The notes: generated by a model from the letters alone, not told the origin. DNA of 39,838 nt from an uncultured Paracoccaceae bacterium (GCA_937927675.1 CALBSG010000065.1:1-39838), one strand, 5' to 3'; shown: positions 7,215 through 15,861, numbered from the stretch's first letter. Numbers and translations are program-made.

Positions 7215-9287
7215 CTAGCGCCAGAGGTGGGCATGGCTTACCAGCCGCCCTTGCAGTTTTGCCAGCAACCGCAAGGCAAGTCCGGGGTGCGGCACGTCAC
7301 CGGTCGCCAGCCGGTCAATCGCCACTTCGGGCGGGCAGGGGCGGCGGCTGATCGGATCGAAATAGCGCGGGTAAGAGATCAGCGCGGCGTGGACCAGATG
7401 GATCAGGTCGGGACGGGGCAGGGGGTGGCCATCCGGCGCGCGGCGGCGGCGGTCTGGCACGGGGCCAAGGTCGCGGGTCAGCCCCCAGCCTGCATAAAAG
7501 GGCGCCCCAAGACAGGTGACGGGTTTGCCCCGCAAAAGCGCCTCGAACCCCAGCAGCGAGGTCATGGTCCAAACCTCGTCAGAGGCTGCGATCAGGGCCA
7601 AAGGATCGGCCTGATGCGCGATCTCCTGTGCAAGGCCCGTCAGGTCAGCGGGCGCAATGGCACCGGGGCGCAGGCCCGCCTCGACATCGGGATGCGGCTT
7701 GTAGATCAGATGCGCGGTTGGGTTCGCCTGCGCGGCCGCTCTGAGAAGGGCCAGATTGGTGTTTACAGCCCCCGCACCCAGCCGGATTGAGGCATCATCC
7801 TCGACCTGTCCCACCACCAGAACCCGCCGTGTTGCATCACGACCCTGCTGACGGTCAGCCCCTTCCGTGCCGGACAGATTGTATTTCGTCACCCCCGCCG
7901 CCAAGAGCCGCGCCAAGAGCTGCTCTGCCCGTGTCCGACCGCCGGGGGGCAGCGGCGACAGGATCAAGCGCTCCAGCCGGCTGACCCGGCTGGGGTCATA
8001 ATAGATGCCCAGATCATCGGTGATGAGCGAGAGCGGCGGCACCAAGGCTGCGCCAAGCCCGCGCGAGCGCAGGAACCCATCCTCGACCCGGCGGCAAGAC
8101 CCGAGGTTGGGCGTTTCCTGCCCTGCCCAGACCAGCAAACCGCGCCCGGTCTTCTGTGCCTTCTCCTGCCCTCGGGGCTGATTCTTCTCGAATATCAGCG
8201 GTTTCTGGCGACCGAAGATTTCTTGCAGCCGCCCCCGCTTCCATGCCCGCATGCCGACGGCCACATGCCCGTTGCGATCCTCGCGCCAGCTTCGCGTCTC
8301 GGCCTCAAGCTGATCGACCACCTGTTCAAAGCTGCAAAGCTGGTCACGACACGGGTCATACCAAACCGGTGCCTCGATCATCGCGCCTGCGAACAGTTGC
8401 GCTCGCGACAGGGGGCGGCCCCGGCGGGCAACCGGGTTGCGGTCCTCGGTCAAGCCCCAGCCGATGTAGAAGGGTTGGCCAAAGACCTTGGGCCGATGGC
8501 CGGCAAGGATTGCTTCAAAGCCGAGTTGCGAGGAGACGGTATAGACTGCCACAGCGCCGTTGAGCAAAGCCCAAGGCGAAACCGGATCACGGCAAAGGCT
8601 GATGCGATCGCTGACATGCTGTGGCCCGTAATGGCCGGCCCGCAAGCCAAGGGCCGTTTCTGGGTGGGTCTTGATGATGATCCGCGCGCCGGGGTTTTCC
8701 TCTTGCGCGGCGAGGAGCATCTCGTTGAACGTCTGCGCACTGGCCCCGGCATGGGCGATTGAGGCGTCATGGCGGGTCTGGTCCACCACCAGCACATAGC
8801 CGGGGGCGGGCAGAGGGGACTCCGGATGGTGTATGTTGTATTTTGACAAATCTAGCGCCTGCAAACGGCCGATTCCGTCGCGGGCGCGCTGCATAAGGTT
8901 CGAATCGTCAAAGGGGTGACGCAGCAGGATATGTTCCAGCGTGGAGGGCGATGCGCTGTCGAAATGCACCCCCCGGCCGTCGATCATCAGGCCCAGCGGG
9001 GCGTCCCCCATCCGACCGGGGCGCAACGACCGCAGGAACGCATCTTCCACCCGAACCAAGGGCAGTCCGCGTTGTGCCGCGACCGCCTCGCCCCGCCCGG
9101 CATAGGGAGAGTTGCCCCAGACCACGACACCATCGCCCGGCGCTGGACGGCCCAGCCGCAATTCATGCCCTGCAAGTGTCAGGATGCGGCGCAGCCGGGG
9201 TTGGCGCAAGAAGCCCGCGTTGTAATAGCAAAGCCGCCGGGGCAGTTGGCCCACGGCGGCTTTGTCAAAGGGTTTGTCTCCCCACAC
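7215..9287 (-). CDS. kpsC: KpsC-like capsule beta-Kdo transferase (two-domain)
   Basis: A 690-residue protein made of two related glycosyltransferase halves. Each half repeats the same landmarks: VEDxFLRS (80-87 and 401-408), (D/G)QxxxDAS (about 169-176 and 493-500), a K(T/P)HP(E/D) box (206-210 and 530-534) and GFEA(I/L)L (256-261 and 580-585). This is the architecture of KpsC, which adds alternating-linkage Kdo residues to the lipid anchor that carries group 2 capsule. It acts at the cytoplasmic face of the inner membrane. The start chosen is a GTG seven bases after the stop of the upstream export gene. No strong ribosome binding site is seen, so coupling is likely. An upstream in-frame ATG lies inside the neighbour. 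The length is close to E. coli KpsC (about 675). Confidence 0.85.
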   Translation of the reverse strand: MWGDKPFDKAAVGQLPRRLCYYNAGFLRQPRLRRILTLAGHELRLGRPAPGDGVVVWGNSPYAGRGEAVAAQRGLPLVRVEDAFLRSLRPGRMGDAPLGLMIDGRGVHFDSASPSTLEHILLRHPFDDSNLMQRARDGIGRLQALDLSKYNIHHPESPLPAPGYVLVVDQTRHDASIAHAGASAQTFNEMLLAAQEENPGARIIIKTHPETALGLRAGHYGPQHVSDRISLCRDPVSPWALLNGAVAVYTVSSQLGFEAILAGHRPKVFGQPFYIGWGLTEDRNPVARRGRPLSRAQLFAGAMIEAPVWYDPCRDQLCSFEQVVDQLEAETRSWREDRNGHVAVGMRAWKRGRLQEIFGRQKPLIFEKNQPRGQEKAQKTGRGLLVWAGQETPNLGSCRRVEDGFLRSRGLGAALVPPLSLITDDLGIYYDPSRVSRLERLILSPLPPGGRTRAEQLLARLLAAGVTKYNLSGTEGADRQQGRDATRRVLVVGQVEDDASIRLGAGAVNTNLALLRAAAQANPTAHLIYKPHPDVEAGLRPGAIAPADLTGLAQEIAHQADPLALIAASDEVWTMTSLLGFEALLRGKPVTCLGAPFYAGWGLTRDLGPVPDRRRRAPDGHPLPRPDLIHLVHAALISYPRYFDPISRRPCPPEVAIDRLATGDVPHPGLALRLLAKLQGRLVSHAHLWR

Positions 9288-9294
9288 CGGGGGA

Positions 9295-10434
9295 TCAGCC
9301 GCCCGAGGCGGTTGTCGCCAGCGAATTCGCCGCACCGCTGGTGCCGGTGATCGCCGAAAGGGTCTTGGTCCACTGCACGAAGGGGGCCTCGGTGACATAA
9401 ACCGTGTCGCCAGCCCGCACGAGGAAATCGCGCGCTTCAAACATGCCGGTGGGCTGGGTCAGGTCCAGCACATAGATCATGCGCTGGTCGCCCTGCAGAT
9501 CGTTGCGCCCCAGAACGGCATTGGCAATCTCGGCCGGTTCGTTGCGGAAAACGAAGACGCCGGTCGGATCAGCGGTCGAGGTGTTCAGGCCACCGACGAT
9601 GGCAATCGCCTCGATCGCCGAAAGGTTTTCGGTTTCAAAAGGCACGCGGTTTTGGCTGCCGGTGGCGCCAAGGGCCGTAAAGGCGCGGGTGTCGCGCTCC
9701 ACAGTGATGATGTCACCGGGCCGCAGCGCAATGTCGAGGCTGGGGTTGGCGTAAAAGTCGGTTGCCCAGACCTGCCCGGTTGTGCCGCCGCGGGTCACGC
9801 GAATGATCGCGGTTTCGGGTTCAATCGACACACCGCCCGCCTTGGCCAGCATTGCGCTCAAGGTGCGGGTCGGGCGTTCGATCGGGAAGACCCCCTGCGC
9901 GCCGGCAAAGCCGGATACCGTGACGGTCGACCCGTCGCCGGCCAGCCGTTGCACCTGCACTTGCGGGTCAGGCGTTTGGGTGTCGAGTTTTTTGGTGATG
10001 ATCTGGCGCAGGCCATCCGGCGACTGCCCGGCCGCCTTGATCTTGCCGGCGTAGGGCACAAAAATATAGCCCTGACCATCGACCTGAATTTCATTTAACG
10101 CGGAAACACGCTGTCCGGTATTGCCCAAAAGCGGGTCATCTTTGACGTTTTCGAACACCGTGATGCCCAGCACATCACCGGGCGAGATGCTGTCAGATCC
10201 CACCTTGCCCGCACCGCGGAACGCAGAGGAGAAGCCAAAGGCCGGGGTGACGGCGGTGGCGCGCGTCACACGGCTGTTGACGGTCACGACAAAGGCGTCG
10301 CCATCTTCCAGCACGGAACCTTTGTAGATTTCAGCCTTGTTCGGGCCGGAACGGGGCAAACCACACCCCCCCACCACGCCAACAAGCGCCACAAGGGCAA
10401 GGGCTGTCGCCCCCCTTGATGCCATACGTTTCAC
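9295..10434 (-). CDS. Wza/KpsD-like polysaccharide export lipoprotein (OPX family)
   Basis: A 379-residue outer-membrane polysaccharide export protein. The N terminus is a lipoprotein signal with lipobox VGGC (C24). The polysaccharide-export domain follows (about 80-165, containing SPGDVLGITVFE and VDGQGYIFVPYAGKI). Next come two SLBB-like regions (about 170-215 and 250-300) and a C-terminal segment near 350-365 (APFVQWTKTLSAI) that could form the amphipathic membrane helix of the Wza pore. The GTG start is preferred because AAAGGAG lies eight bases before it; the next ATG, three codons in, is too far from that site. It lies between the KpsS-like and KpsC-like genes, so its cargo is probably the Kdo-anchored capsule. 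Confidence 0.85.
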   Translation of the reverse strand: MKRMASRGATALALVALVGVVGGCGLPRSGPNKAEIYKGSVLEDGDAFVVTVNSRVTRATAVTPAFGFSSAFRGAGKVGSDSISPGDVLGITVFENVKDDPLLGNTGQRVSALNEIQVDGQGYIFVPYAGKIKAAGQSPDGLRQIITKKLDTQTPDPQVQVQRLAGDGSTVTVSGFAGAQGVFPIERPTRTLSAMLAKAGGVSIEPETAIIRVTRGGTTGQVWATDFYANPSLDIALRPGDIITVERDTRAFTALGATGSQNRVPFETENLSAIEAIAIVGGLNTSTADPTGVFVFRNEPAEIANAVLGRNDLQGDQRMIYVLDLTQPTGMFEARDFLVRAGDTVYVTEAPFVQWTKTLSAITGTSGAANSLATTASGG

Positions 10435-10539
10435 TGCTCGGGCTCCTTTACTTGGAGTTTGCCTCAAGTTTTGCCGACAACCCTACAGAAAGGCGGCAGA
10501 AATTCCAAATTGATTTGCCTCGCATCTGCGATAATCCTG

Positions 10540-11823
10540 CTAGACCAACCGCAACTGTTGCCGCGGTGCCGCTTTGCCAAGGGTCAGGGCGTCATACGGA
10601 TCTTCGGCTTGCAGCATCATGTCTACCACCTGTCGTAGCAACTCGCGCCGCCCCCGCGAGGAATAGAAGCCCCCGGCGATTTGCGAGGTTTCAAGCAGGT
10701 AATGCCGATAATCGCGGTAGGCGCGGCTGTCGGGGCGGGTTGGCAGGGTGAAAAACGCGGTCAGACTTTGGGTCGAGACAAACTCCGGCTTGGCATAGAC
10801 GGCCGCGCCAAAGGTTTTCAGCGGCAATCCGCGCCACAAAACCTGCTGACCGGCGGTCGAGTTCACTGTGACCGCCGATCGGGCATGGTTCAACAATTGT
10901 GCCAGCTTGCCGCCCCGCACGAAGTGTACACGCGAGGCGACGCCATGTTCTCGGGCCAACCGGCGAATTTCGCGCGCCACTGGCACGCGACCATCCTCCA
11001 AGGGATGCGCCTTGAAGACGATATGGTGATGCGGCGCTGCGCCCTTGGCAAAGCCTTCGATCACCACAGCCAGAAATTCGGTCATGGTCTTGAAGGGCGA
11101 ATGCATTTGGAAACTGCTGTCATGCTCCAGTTGCAGCAGCACCAGATGATAGGGAAAGCCGCCGTGCGTGATGCGGAAGGTGGCCAGCATCCGTTCCCAG
11201 CGGTGCAAGGGCAAGAGCGCCAGCCGTTTGCAATATAACAGAAATTCTTGCCAGACCGTCAGCTTGCGATGGGGCCGGAAGTTGCGGAAATCCCAAAACC
11301 CGGTCAGCACGAACCAATGGTAGAGCGCACCCCAGAACATGTGTTGGCGCATATCGCCCCAGCGGGCAGGGGCGTCGGGCAGTTCCATGTCCATCTGCGC
11401 CAGCGCGGCCTGCATCTGCGGCACCGAGGTGTCCATCAGCCGCGAATGACCGTTCGATCCGCCACGTTCATAAGTCACCCAAAAGGGGCGCAGATAGCCT
11501 TCTTCAAACACATGCACGGCAATGCCGGCTTCGCGCGCCGCGCGCACCGCCTCGGCGTGGATGAAGCGCGTATCGCCATAAAGCACGATGTCGGTGATGG
11601 CCTTTGCCGCCAAAATCGCGCGCAGGGCGGTGGGCCAATCGTCTTGCGTGCCGCGAAAGGGGATAAAGCCGTCAGCCCCCCAAAAGGCGCGGTCCCCCCG
11701 GTTGAAGCCCACCCGCCAAACCCGGGCGCCGGCACGTTCCAACATGCGGCCAAGGCGTTGGAAGAAAGGTCCATGCGGCCCTTGCAGGAATAAAAACTGC
11801 CGATCTTGCCCCGAAAGCCGCAT
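10540..11823 (-). CDS. kpsS: KpsS-like capsule Kdo transferase
   Basis: A 427-residue cytoplasmic glycosyltransferase related to KpsS, which adds the first beta-Kdo to phosphatidylglycerol before KpsC extends the linker. The family pattern is visible: FLFLQGPHGPFFQRLG (10-25), FEEGYLRPFWVTYERGG (106-122), QLEHDSSFQ (231-239), KAHPLEDG (271-278) and VNSTAGQQVLWRGLPLKTFG (320-339). The ATG is chosen over an upstream in-frame codon because AAAAGGGC lies just before it and the homologous region starts directly after. It is first in the reverse operon; the export lipoprotein gene follows after about 105 bases. Confidence 0.85.
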   Translation of the reverse strand: MRLSGQDRQFLFLQGPHGPFFQRLGRMLERAGARVWRVGFNRGDRAFWGADGFIPFRGTQDDWPTALRAILAAKAITDIVLYGDTRFIHAEAVRAAREAGIAVHVFEEGYLRPFWVTYERGGSNGHSRLMDTSVPQMQAALAQMDMELPDAPARWGDMRQHMFWGALYHWFVLTGFWDFRNFRPHRKLTVWQEFLLYCKRLALLPLHRWERMLATFRITHGGFPYHLVLLQLEHDSSFQMHSPFKTMTEFLAVVIEGFAKGAAPHHHIVFKAHPLEDGRVPVAREIRRLAREHGVASRVHFVRGGKLAQLLNHARSAVTVNSTAGQQVLWRGLPLKTFGAAVYAKPEFVSTQSLTAFFTLPTRPDSRAYRDYRHYLLETSQIAGGFYSSRGRRELLRQVVDMMLQAEDPYDALTLGKAAPRQQLRLV

Positions 11824-11999
11824 CAAATGCCCTTTTTCCCGTGTTTTGACAGCTTTGCCCCAAGCGTAAAGGGGGAATTTTCCCAATCCGTTGACGATTA
11901 GCGGTCAAGCGCGGCAAATTTTAGGCAATCGTTCCTGCTGCCAGATGGGCTTGCGGGGCAGGGCGGGCGCGGCTACCCATGGGGCAAAGGAGACCGATC
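11824..11999. promoter_or_regulatory. Divergent control region between kpsS and ribE, with dyad TTGAC-N8-GTCAA
   Basis: The region separates divergent genes. TTGAC (11891-11895) and GTCAA (11904-11908) form an exact inverted repeat with an 8-base spacer. TTGACG can serve as the -35 of a forward ribE promoter, with CAAATT about 18 bases later, and the reverse arm could do the same towards kpsS. GGGAA-TT-TTCCC (11873-11884) is a second small dyad. No FMN riboswitch is seen. Confidence 0.4.
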
Positions 12000-12596
12000 A
12001 TGTTCACCGGCATTGTCACCGATATGGGCGAAGTTCTGGCGTTGGAGCAAAAGGGCGACCTGCGCGCCCGGATCGGCACGGCCTATGATGTGGCGGGCAT
12101 CGACATTGGCGCGTCCATCGCCTGCGAGGGGGTCTGCCTGACCGTGGTGGCGCTGGGCCGCACGCCTCGCAACTGGTTCGATGTGGAAATCAGCGCGGAA
12201 ACGGTATCGAAAACCAATCTTGCGGGCTGGACGGTTGGCAAACGGCTGAACCTTGAGCGCGCCTTGAAGGTGGGCGATGAGCTTGGCGGCCATATCGTGT
12301 CGGGGCATGTCGATGGCGTGGCCGAGGTGGTGGCAACACGGCCCGAAGGTGACAGCCTGCGCGTCACCTTCCGCGCGCCGGAAGATCTGGCGAAGTTCAT
12401 CGCGCCCAAAGGCTCAGTTGCACTGAATGGCACCTCGCTGACGGTGAACGAGGTGGATGGTCGCGATTTCGGCATCAACTTCATCCCCCATACCCAAAAG
12501 GTAACGACATGGGGCGAGGTGGCCGTGGGCCAGAAGATCAACCTCGAAGTGGACACCATGGCGCGCTACGTCGCGCGTCTGCGCGACTGGGGCTAA
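12000..12596 (+). CDS. ribE: Riboflavin synthase alpha chain
   Basis: A 198-residue enzyme that dismutates two 6,7-dimethyl-8-ribityllumazine molecules into riboflavin and the pyrimidine substrate reused by RibH. It has two lumazine-binding barrels. The first starts with MFTGIVTDMG and contains ACEGVCLTV (41-49). The second starts near GHIVSGHVDG (97-106) and contains LNGTSLTVN (142-150). Length and repeats are standard. AAAGGAGA six bases before the ATG decides the start. It heads a five-gene cluster: orphan, ribBX, ribH, nusB. Confidence 0.96.
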   Translation: MFTGIVTDMGEVLALEQKGDLRARIGTAYDVAGIDIGASIACEGVCLTVVALGRTPRNWFDVEISAETVSKTNLAGWTVGKRLNLERALKVGDELGGHIVSGHVDGVAEVVATRPEGDSLRVTFRAPEDLAKFIAPKGSVALNGTSLTVNEVDGRDFGINFIPHTQKVTTWGEVAVGQKINLEVDTMARYVARLRDWG

Positions 12597-12600
12597 GCCG

Positions 12601-13155
12601 ATGGGCGGGGCGATCGGTCACAACCGCGGCCCCGCTCTTGATGTCGCGACTGGGTGGAAAACCCATTGCTGGCGCAAAGCACGAGAGGCGCTATTGCCGA
12701 CATTGCCGGTGGAAGTGGTCCGCCTGCGGGTGAAGCGCGCGAAAGAACTGGGTCTGCCCTATAAGACCTATGCAGGGATTCGCGCCCAAACCGGGCATGA
12801 TGTGGTGGCGTTTCTGTTTTCCTCCGATGCGCTGAAGACTGGTCCCATGTCGCCGATGCTGTCGGCCCCGATTGCAGCCAAGCTGGCGGGCTTGACAGAT
12901 GTGGCCCGGATTGGCCTTGCCTCCGCCCCGCTTGCTCCCAGCGCCTTGGCGCTGAACCCAGATCTGGATCGCGCCCATGCCGCCCCCTATGCGCTGGCAA
13001 GCTTTCCCCTGACCGCCCGAACCTTGCGGGCCGCGATGGGACTGCTGCCTGCGGACCGGGTGGTTTTGGTCGGCTTTGGTGCGTTGGAGCGCGACTGGTG
13101 TGCAGCCGGACGGCTGGCGGCTTTCCTGCCCGGCGCGCAATACTTTTGCGCATGA
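12601..13155 (+). CDS. Conserved-looking protein of unknown function in the riboflavin operon
   Basis: A 184-residue protein starting four bases after the ribE stop, with coding bias like its neighbours. I do not recognise a family. The N terminus contains GHNRGPALD. A basic helical stretch follows (about 20-60, with KAREALLPTLP and RLRVKRAKELGLPYKTYAGI), which could be a helix-turn-helix-like segment. The middle and C terminus are Ala/Leu-rich with VVLVGFGALERDW near 158-170. No signal peptide or clear membrane helix is seen. Its position between ribE and ribBX suggests co-transcription with flavin biosynthesis but does not prove a role in it. Confidence 0.75.
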   Translation: MGGAIGHNRGPALDVATGWKTHCWRKAREALLPTLPVEVVRLRVKRAKELGLPYKTYAGIRAQTGHDVVAFLFSSDALKTGPMSPMLSAPIAAKLAGLTDVARIGLASAPLAPSALALNPDLDRAHAAPYALASFPLTARTLRAAMGLLPADRVVLVGFGALERDWCAAGRLAAFLPGAQYFCA

Positions 13156-13232
13156 CAGTTTAAGCGGCTCTCTCTGGCCTTCTGGCCCGCGCCGCGCTAT
13201 GGGCTAAGGCGACACTTGCGGGATTCCATGCC

Positions 13233-14327
13233 ATGACCAAGACCACCTATTCGGATGCCATCGCCTCGATCGAGGATATCATCGAAGACGCGCGCAACGG
13301 GCGCATGTTCATCCTTGTGGACCATGAGGACCGCGAGAATGAAGGCGATCTCGTGATCCCGGCGCAGATGTGTACGCCACAAGCCATCAACTTCATGGCC
13401 ACTCATGGCCGCGGGTTGATCTGTCTGGCGATGCCGGCCGCCCGCATTGATGCGTTGGGCCTGCCGCTGATGAGCCCCAAGAACTCTTCGCGGCACGAAA
13501 CCGCGTTCACCCTGTCGATCGAGGCCCGCGAAGGCGTCTCGACCGGGATTTCGGCCGCTGACCGTGCGCGCACGGTTTCGGTTGCGATTGACCCCTCGAA
13601 GGGGGCTTCTGACATTGCGACGCCGGGCCACATCTTCCCGCTGCGCGCCCGTGACGGCGGCGTTCTGGTGCGCGCCGGTCATACCGAGGCGGCGGTGGAC
13701 GTCAGCCGTCTGGCGGGCCTGAACGCCTCGGGCGTGATCTGCGAGATCATGAACGACGATGGCACCATGGCGCGTCTGCCCGATCTCATCACCTTTGCCC
13801 AACGCCACAAGCTGAACATTGGAACGATTTCCGATTTGATCGCTTACCGCCGCCGCCACGACAATCTGGTGCGCGAAAAGGCCGTGAAGCCGGTGAAATC
13901 GGTGCATGGCGGCGATTGGCTGATGCGGGTTTTCGCCGATGAAACCCAAGGGGCCGAACATATCGTTCTGACCAAGGGCGATTTGTCGGGGGACGGTCCG
14001 GTGCTGGCCCGCGTGCATCAGTTGAACGCGATGGAAGATGTGCTGGGGATCGGCGACGCGCATGTCGGTGACCTGCAAGGCGCGATGAAGGTGATCGCTG
14101 CCGAAGGGCGTGGGGCCGTTGTGTTGTTGCGCGACACCTCGATGAAGATGGTTGCCGAAGGCGAGGCCAGCCCGCAGACGCTGCGCCAATACGGTCTTGG
14201 CGCGCAGATCCTGTCGGCCCTTGGCCTGCACAACATCACGCTGGTGACGAATTCGGCAGCGCCGAAGGTGGTGGGGCTTGAGGCGTATGGCCTGACCATC
14301 GCCGGCACCCGCAAGATCGAGGGCTGA
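13233..14327 (+). CDS. ribBX: RibBX: 3,4-dihydroxy-2-butanone-4-phosphate synthase with degenerate GTP cyclohydrolase II domain
   Basis: A 364-residue protein. The N-terminal domain (about 5-207) is a complete DHBP synthase that converts ribulose 5-phosphate to the four-carbon riboflavin precursor. It has DHEDRENEGDL (30-40), HGRGLICLAM (58-67) and RAGHTEAAVD (147-156). The C-terminal domain (about 222-364) has the RibA fold pattern but lacks its catalytic set. Where RibA has three zinc cysteines (VHSEC...RCDCG), this protein reads VHQLNAMEDVLGIGDAHVGD (261-280) with no cysteine, and the RQEGR loop is RDTSM (300-304). This matches the described RibBX variant of proteobacteria, so GTP cyclohydrolase II must be supplied by another gene. 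ribH begins three bases after the stop. Confidence 0.92.
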   Translation: MTKTTYSDAIASIEDIIEDARNGRMFILVDHEDRENEGDLVIPAQMCTPQAINFMATHGRGLICLAMPAARIDALGLPLMSPKNSSRHETAFTLSIEAREGVSTGISAADRARTVSVAIDPSKGASDIATPGHIFPLRARDGGVLVRAGHTEAAVDVSRLAGLNASGVICEIMNDDGTMARLPDLITFAQRHKLNIGTISDLIAYRRRHDNLVREKAVKPVKSVHGGDWLMRVFADETQGAEHIVLTKGDLSGDGPVLARVHQLNAMEDVLGIGDAHVGDLQGAMKVIAAEGRGAVVLLRDTSMKMVAEGEASPQTLRQYGLGAQILSALGLHNITLVTNSAAPKVVGLEAYGLTIAGTRKIEG

Positions 14328-14330
14328 TCC

Positions 14331-14834
14331 ATGGCCGCTGCTGAACAACATTACACCCTGCCGCTGCCGACCTTTGCCAAACCCGTTCGTCTGTTGATCG
14401 TTGTTGCGCCCTACTACAAGGACATCACCGATCAGCTGGTCGAGGGCGCCCGTGGCGTGGCTGCGGCCTGTGGGGCCGACGTGGATCTGGTCGAGGTTCC
14501 CGGCGCGCTGGAAGTGCCGACCGCCATCGGTCTGGCCGAACGTATGGCCAAATACGACGCCTATGTTGCGCTGGGCTGCGTCATTCGTGGCGAGACGACG
14601 CATTATGAAACCGTCTGCAATGACTCCAGCCGGGCGATCACGCTCTTGGGGTTGCAGGGCGCCTGCATCGGTAATGGCATTCTGACGGTGGAAAATCGCG
14701 CTCAGGCCTTGGCCCGGGCCGAGGTCGCTGGCCAGAACAAAGGCGGCGGGGCTGCCGCTGCCGCCTTGCATCTTGTGGCACTTGCCCGTAGCTGGGCCGC
14801 CGGTGACACCAAGGGAATCGGTTTTCGCGCATGA
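14331..14834 (+). CDS. ribH: 6,7-dimethyl-8-ribityllumazine synthase
   Basis: A 167-residue enzyme condensing 5-amino-6-ribitylaminouracil with DHBP to give the lumazine that riboflavin synthase uses. The signature ALGCVIRGETTHYETVCNDS holds the catalytic histidine, and VPGALEVPTAI is the usual substrate-binding segment. It probably assembles into a pentamer or higher shell, as the family does. It starts three bases after ribBX and its stop overlaps the nusB start (ATGA). Confidence 0.96.
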   Translation: MAAAEQHYTLPLPTFAKPVRLLIVVAPYYKDITDQLVEGARGVAAACGADVDLVEVPGALEVPTAIGLAERMAKYDAYVALGCVIRGETTHYETVCNDSSRAITLLGLQGACIGNGILTVENRAQALARAEVAGQNKGGGAAAAALHLVALARSWAAGDTKGIGFRA

Positions 14835-15310
14835 CGGCCAAAGAAACATCAGGGCAACCCGACAAGAAAGCGATGCGCTCTGCCGCGCGGCTTTATGCTG
14901 TGCAAGCGCTCTTTCAGATGGAAAGCTCTGGCCAGACCGTGCAGACCATCTGCCGCGAGTTCGAGACACATCGCTTTGGCGCCACCTATGACGAGGGTGA
15001 GTTCATCGAGGGCGATTCCACCCATTTCCGCGCTGTCGTGGAAAAGGCCGTCAACTGGCAAGGCAAGATCGACCAGATGACCGACCGCGCCTTGGTCGCC
15101 GCTTGGCCCATCGACCGCATTGACCCGGTGATCCGCGCGCTGTTTCGTGCGGCCGGGGCGGAGCTGGTGGATATGGTGACGCCGCCCAAGGTGACGATCA
15201 CCGAATATGTCGATGTGGCAAAAGCCTTCTTCCCGGATGGCAAAGAGCCTAAATTCGTCAACGCCGTGCTTGACCATATGGCGCGTGAGGCCCGGCCCGA
15301 AGCGTTCTGA
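14831..15310 (+). CDS. nusB: Transcription antitermination factor NusB
   Basis: A 159-residue all-helical RNA-binding protein that with NusE (S10) binds boxA of rRNA operons and prevents premature termination. The first helix region reads ARLYAVQALFQME. The C-terminal part contains DPVIRALFRAAGAELVDM, ITEYVDVAKAFF and FVNAVLDHMAREARP, which are family hallmarks. A short charged extension (MTAKETSGQPDKK) precedes the domain. It overlaps ribH by four bases, the standard ribH-nusB arrangement. Confidence 0.95.
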   Translation: MTAKETSGQPDKKAMRSAARLYAVQALFQMESSGQTVQTICREFETHRFGATYDEGEFIEGDSTHFRAVVEKAVNWQGKIDQMTDRALVAAWPIDRIDPVIRALFRAAGAELVDMVTPPKVTITEYVDVAKAFFPDGKEPKFVNAVLDHMAREARPEAF

Positions 15311-15387
15311 TTTTTTCGCAAACGCCACCAAGGACGGTCTTACCGCCTGCGTTTCAGATGCAGATGATATTGACCGGAGACCTTGAA

Positions 15388-15792
15388 ATGCTGCGAATTA
15401 TCCCCCGTTTGACCCTGTGTTTGACCCTTTTGTGCGCGGGTGTCGCCCGCGCCGACGAGGTGGGCAGTGAACCGGGCCTGCTGCTTTTCGAATGGACCTT
15501 GGTCTCTGTCGATGGGGCCGAGGCCACGGCGCAAACCACGATTCGAATTGACGAGCCGGGGCGTCTTGGCGGGCAGGGCCCGTGCAACCGTTACTTTGCC
15601 GATGTAACTGGCCCCTTGCCGACCTTCCGCCATGGCATGATCGGCTCTACCAAGATGGCCTGTCCCGATATGGCCGCAGAAGCGCAGTATTTTGCCGCCT
15701 TGCAAGCCATTGAGAGGGCCGAACTCACGGACGACAGCCTGCGCCTGAGCGGCGGCGGTCATGAATTGGTGTTCCGCAAACCGCTCGACTGA
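15388..15792 (+). CDS. Secreted META-domain protein
   Basis: A 134-residue exported protein. A signal peptide spans residues 1-22 (hydrophobic LTLCLTLLCAG, then VARA before DEVG). The rest is one META/HslJ-like domain: FEWTLVSVDG, the G-P-C-N turn (GQGPCNRYFADV) and the STKMACPDMAAEAQYFAAL segment with the second conserved cysteine. Family members sit in the periplasm or envelope; their function is poorly defined, though HslJ is tied to novobiocin tolerance. The ATG is chosen because GGAG lies eight bases upstream. It follows nusB after about 77 bases and may be transcribed separately. Confidence 0.8.
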   Translation: MLRIIPRLTLCLTLLCAGVARADEVGSEPGLLLFEWTLVSVDGAEATAQTTIRIDEPGRLGGQGPCNRYFADVTGPLPTFRHGMIGSTKMACPDMAAEAQYFAALQAIERAELTDDSLRLSGGGHELVFRKPLD

Positions 15793-15861
15793 GCTGCGGC
15801 AATTTGGGCCTTTTCTTGGTCGGGCAAGGTGCTAGCATCGGTCCAACCAAGGGGGCCTGCC

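Noticed and set aside
7215..9440. Longer KpsC start at 9440
   Set aside because: The extra 51 codons lie inside the export lipoprotein gene in another frame and do not resemble KpsC.
11824..13232. FMN riboswitch for the riboflavin genes
   Set aside because: None of the conserved RFN-element blocks is visible before ribE or ribBX.
13197..14969. A 590-codon open frame on the minus strand
   Set aside because: Antisense shadow of ribBX and ribH.
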